From positions 1 through 64,000 of the forward strand of contig CAZCQP010000002.1 of assembly GCA_964500895.1 (NCBI GenBank): DNA of 64,000 nt, written 5' to 3'. A program made the translations under genes and the position numbers. The first letter of the stretch is position 1; each line of letters starts with the position of its first letter. The stretch comes from CAZCQP01 sp964500895. GTDB taxonomy: Bacteria > Bacillota > Clostridia > Lachnospirales > JAISER01. Positions 63,776-64,000 of the stretch are shown here, one piece after another. The notes below the pieces were generated by a model. It was not told the origin of the DNA. It saw nothing but the letters and a program-made list of their open reading frames with translations, and did no database searches.

Positions 63776-64000
63776 AAGTTGCCTATGAAAGGCAAGCGTG
63801 CAGCCGGAAGGGGAGGCGGCCAGAAGTGTGACTGCCGATGGTATTACCAGCGCCGCCTCTGCCGTGGCCAATGGCCACCCATGCTACCCAATAGTTTGTA
63901 CGTGCAACAGGTAGTCGGGGCGGCCAGTCGCCTAAGGTTAAGGCGGCTCAAGTATGTAAGCGGCCTGTGATGTCTGGCCGCCTTAGCGCTGGGCAAAGCC
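63776..64000. repeat. GC-rich hairpin cluster, copy 2 (runs to window edge)
   Basis: Behind the activator gene, GGCGGCC/GGCCGCC-type palindromes recur (GGGGAGGCGGCCAGAAGTGT, then GACTGCCGATGG; GGGGCGGCCAGTCGCC; TCTGGCCGCC). The block AGGCGGCCAGAAGTGTGACT with GCCGATG matches copy 1 at 54366-54400 with few changes. The first part (TGCCTATGAAAGGCA) could serve as terminator. No gene is supported. Confidence 0.6.

Overview
The window reads as the chromosome of a Gram-positive anaerobe of the class Clostridia. Pointers are the serC-serA-DUF1015 gene order, small clostridial genes (DUF951, DUF1540), AGGAGG-type ribosome binding sites, a B12-dependent ribonucleotide reductase and amino-acid catabolism genes. 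Genus cannot be read from the sequence alone. A spore photoproduct lyase relative hints at a spore-forming lineage but does not prove it.

Left edge (1-3.3 kb): the end of a cis-prenyltransferase (UppS-like) gene, a small QueG-like gene and a spore-photoproduct-lyase-like radical SAM gene form a compact operon. They are followed by a decayed IS5-type transposase and a mazEF toxin-antitoxin pair. From 3.3 to 17 kb lie a chemotaxis receptor with repeated HAMP-like motifs, an HTH protein of unknown role, a Gld-type ABC transporter operon, a cell-wall peptidase, nrdJ under two well-placed NrdR boxes, tRNA-Trp, an ECF transporter S component, a LysE-type exporter and an acetyltransferase.

The centre (17.2-32.4 kb) is dominated by a type I-C-like CRISPR locus. 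By direct counting it has 196 repeat copies (two of them strongly degenerate) and 195 spacers over 13 kb. A leader and cas2, cas1 and cas4 follow, all reading on the minus strand. No cas3, cas5, cas7 or cas8 is present in the window, so only the adaptation module accompanies this large memory. Two protospacers appear to have been captured twice, with the PAM-side end fixed and the other end shifted by one base.

From 32.6 to 48.9 kb come two flavodoxin-like genes, a large SARP/AAA/TPR regulator, a YfcC transporter with an M20 amidohydrolase, and a histidine degradation cluster (cyclodeaminase, ftcD, hutH, YjiH transporter, hutU; no hutI here). Next are argG-argH, preceded by a classic attenuator: promoter, a 33-codon leader peptide with three consecutive Arg codons, and an intrinsic terminator. 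Histidine is thus probably an energy and one-carbon source, feeding glutamate and methenyl-THF.

The right part (49-64 kb) has transposon scars and MITE-like elements, a DUF951/MscS pair, a sugar-kinase-family protein, an ECF sigma factor with a membrane partner, a YbaK deacylase, the serine biosynthesis cluster, a DUF1540 gene whose ribosome binding site lies inside an inverted repeat, a large serine recombinase with two small upstream genes, a beta-lactamase-fold hydrolase and a PAS/sigma-54 activator. GC-rich hairpin clusters sharing sequence occur at 54.3-54.5 kb and at the right edge.
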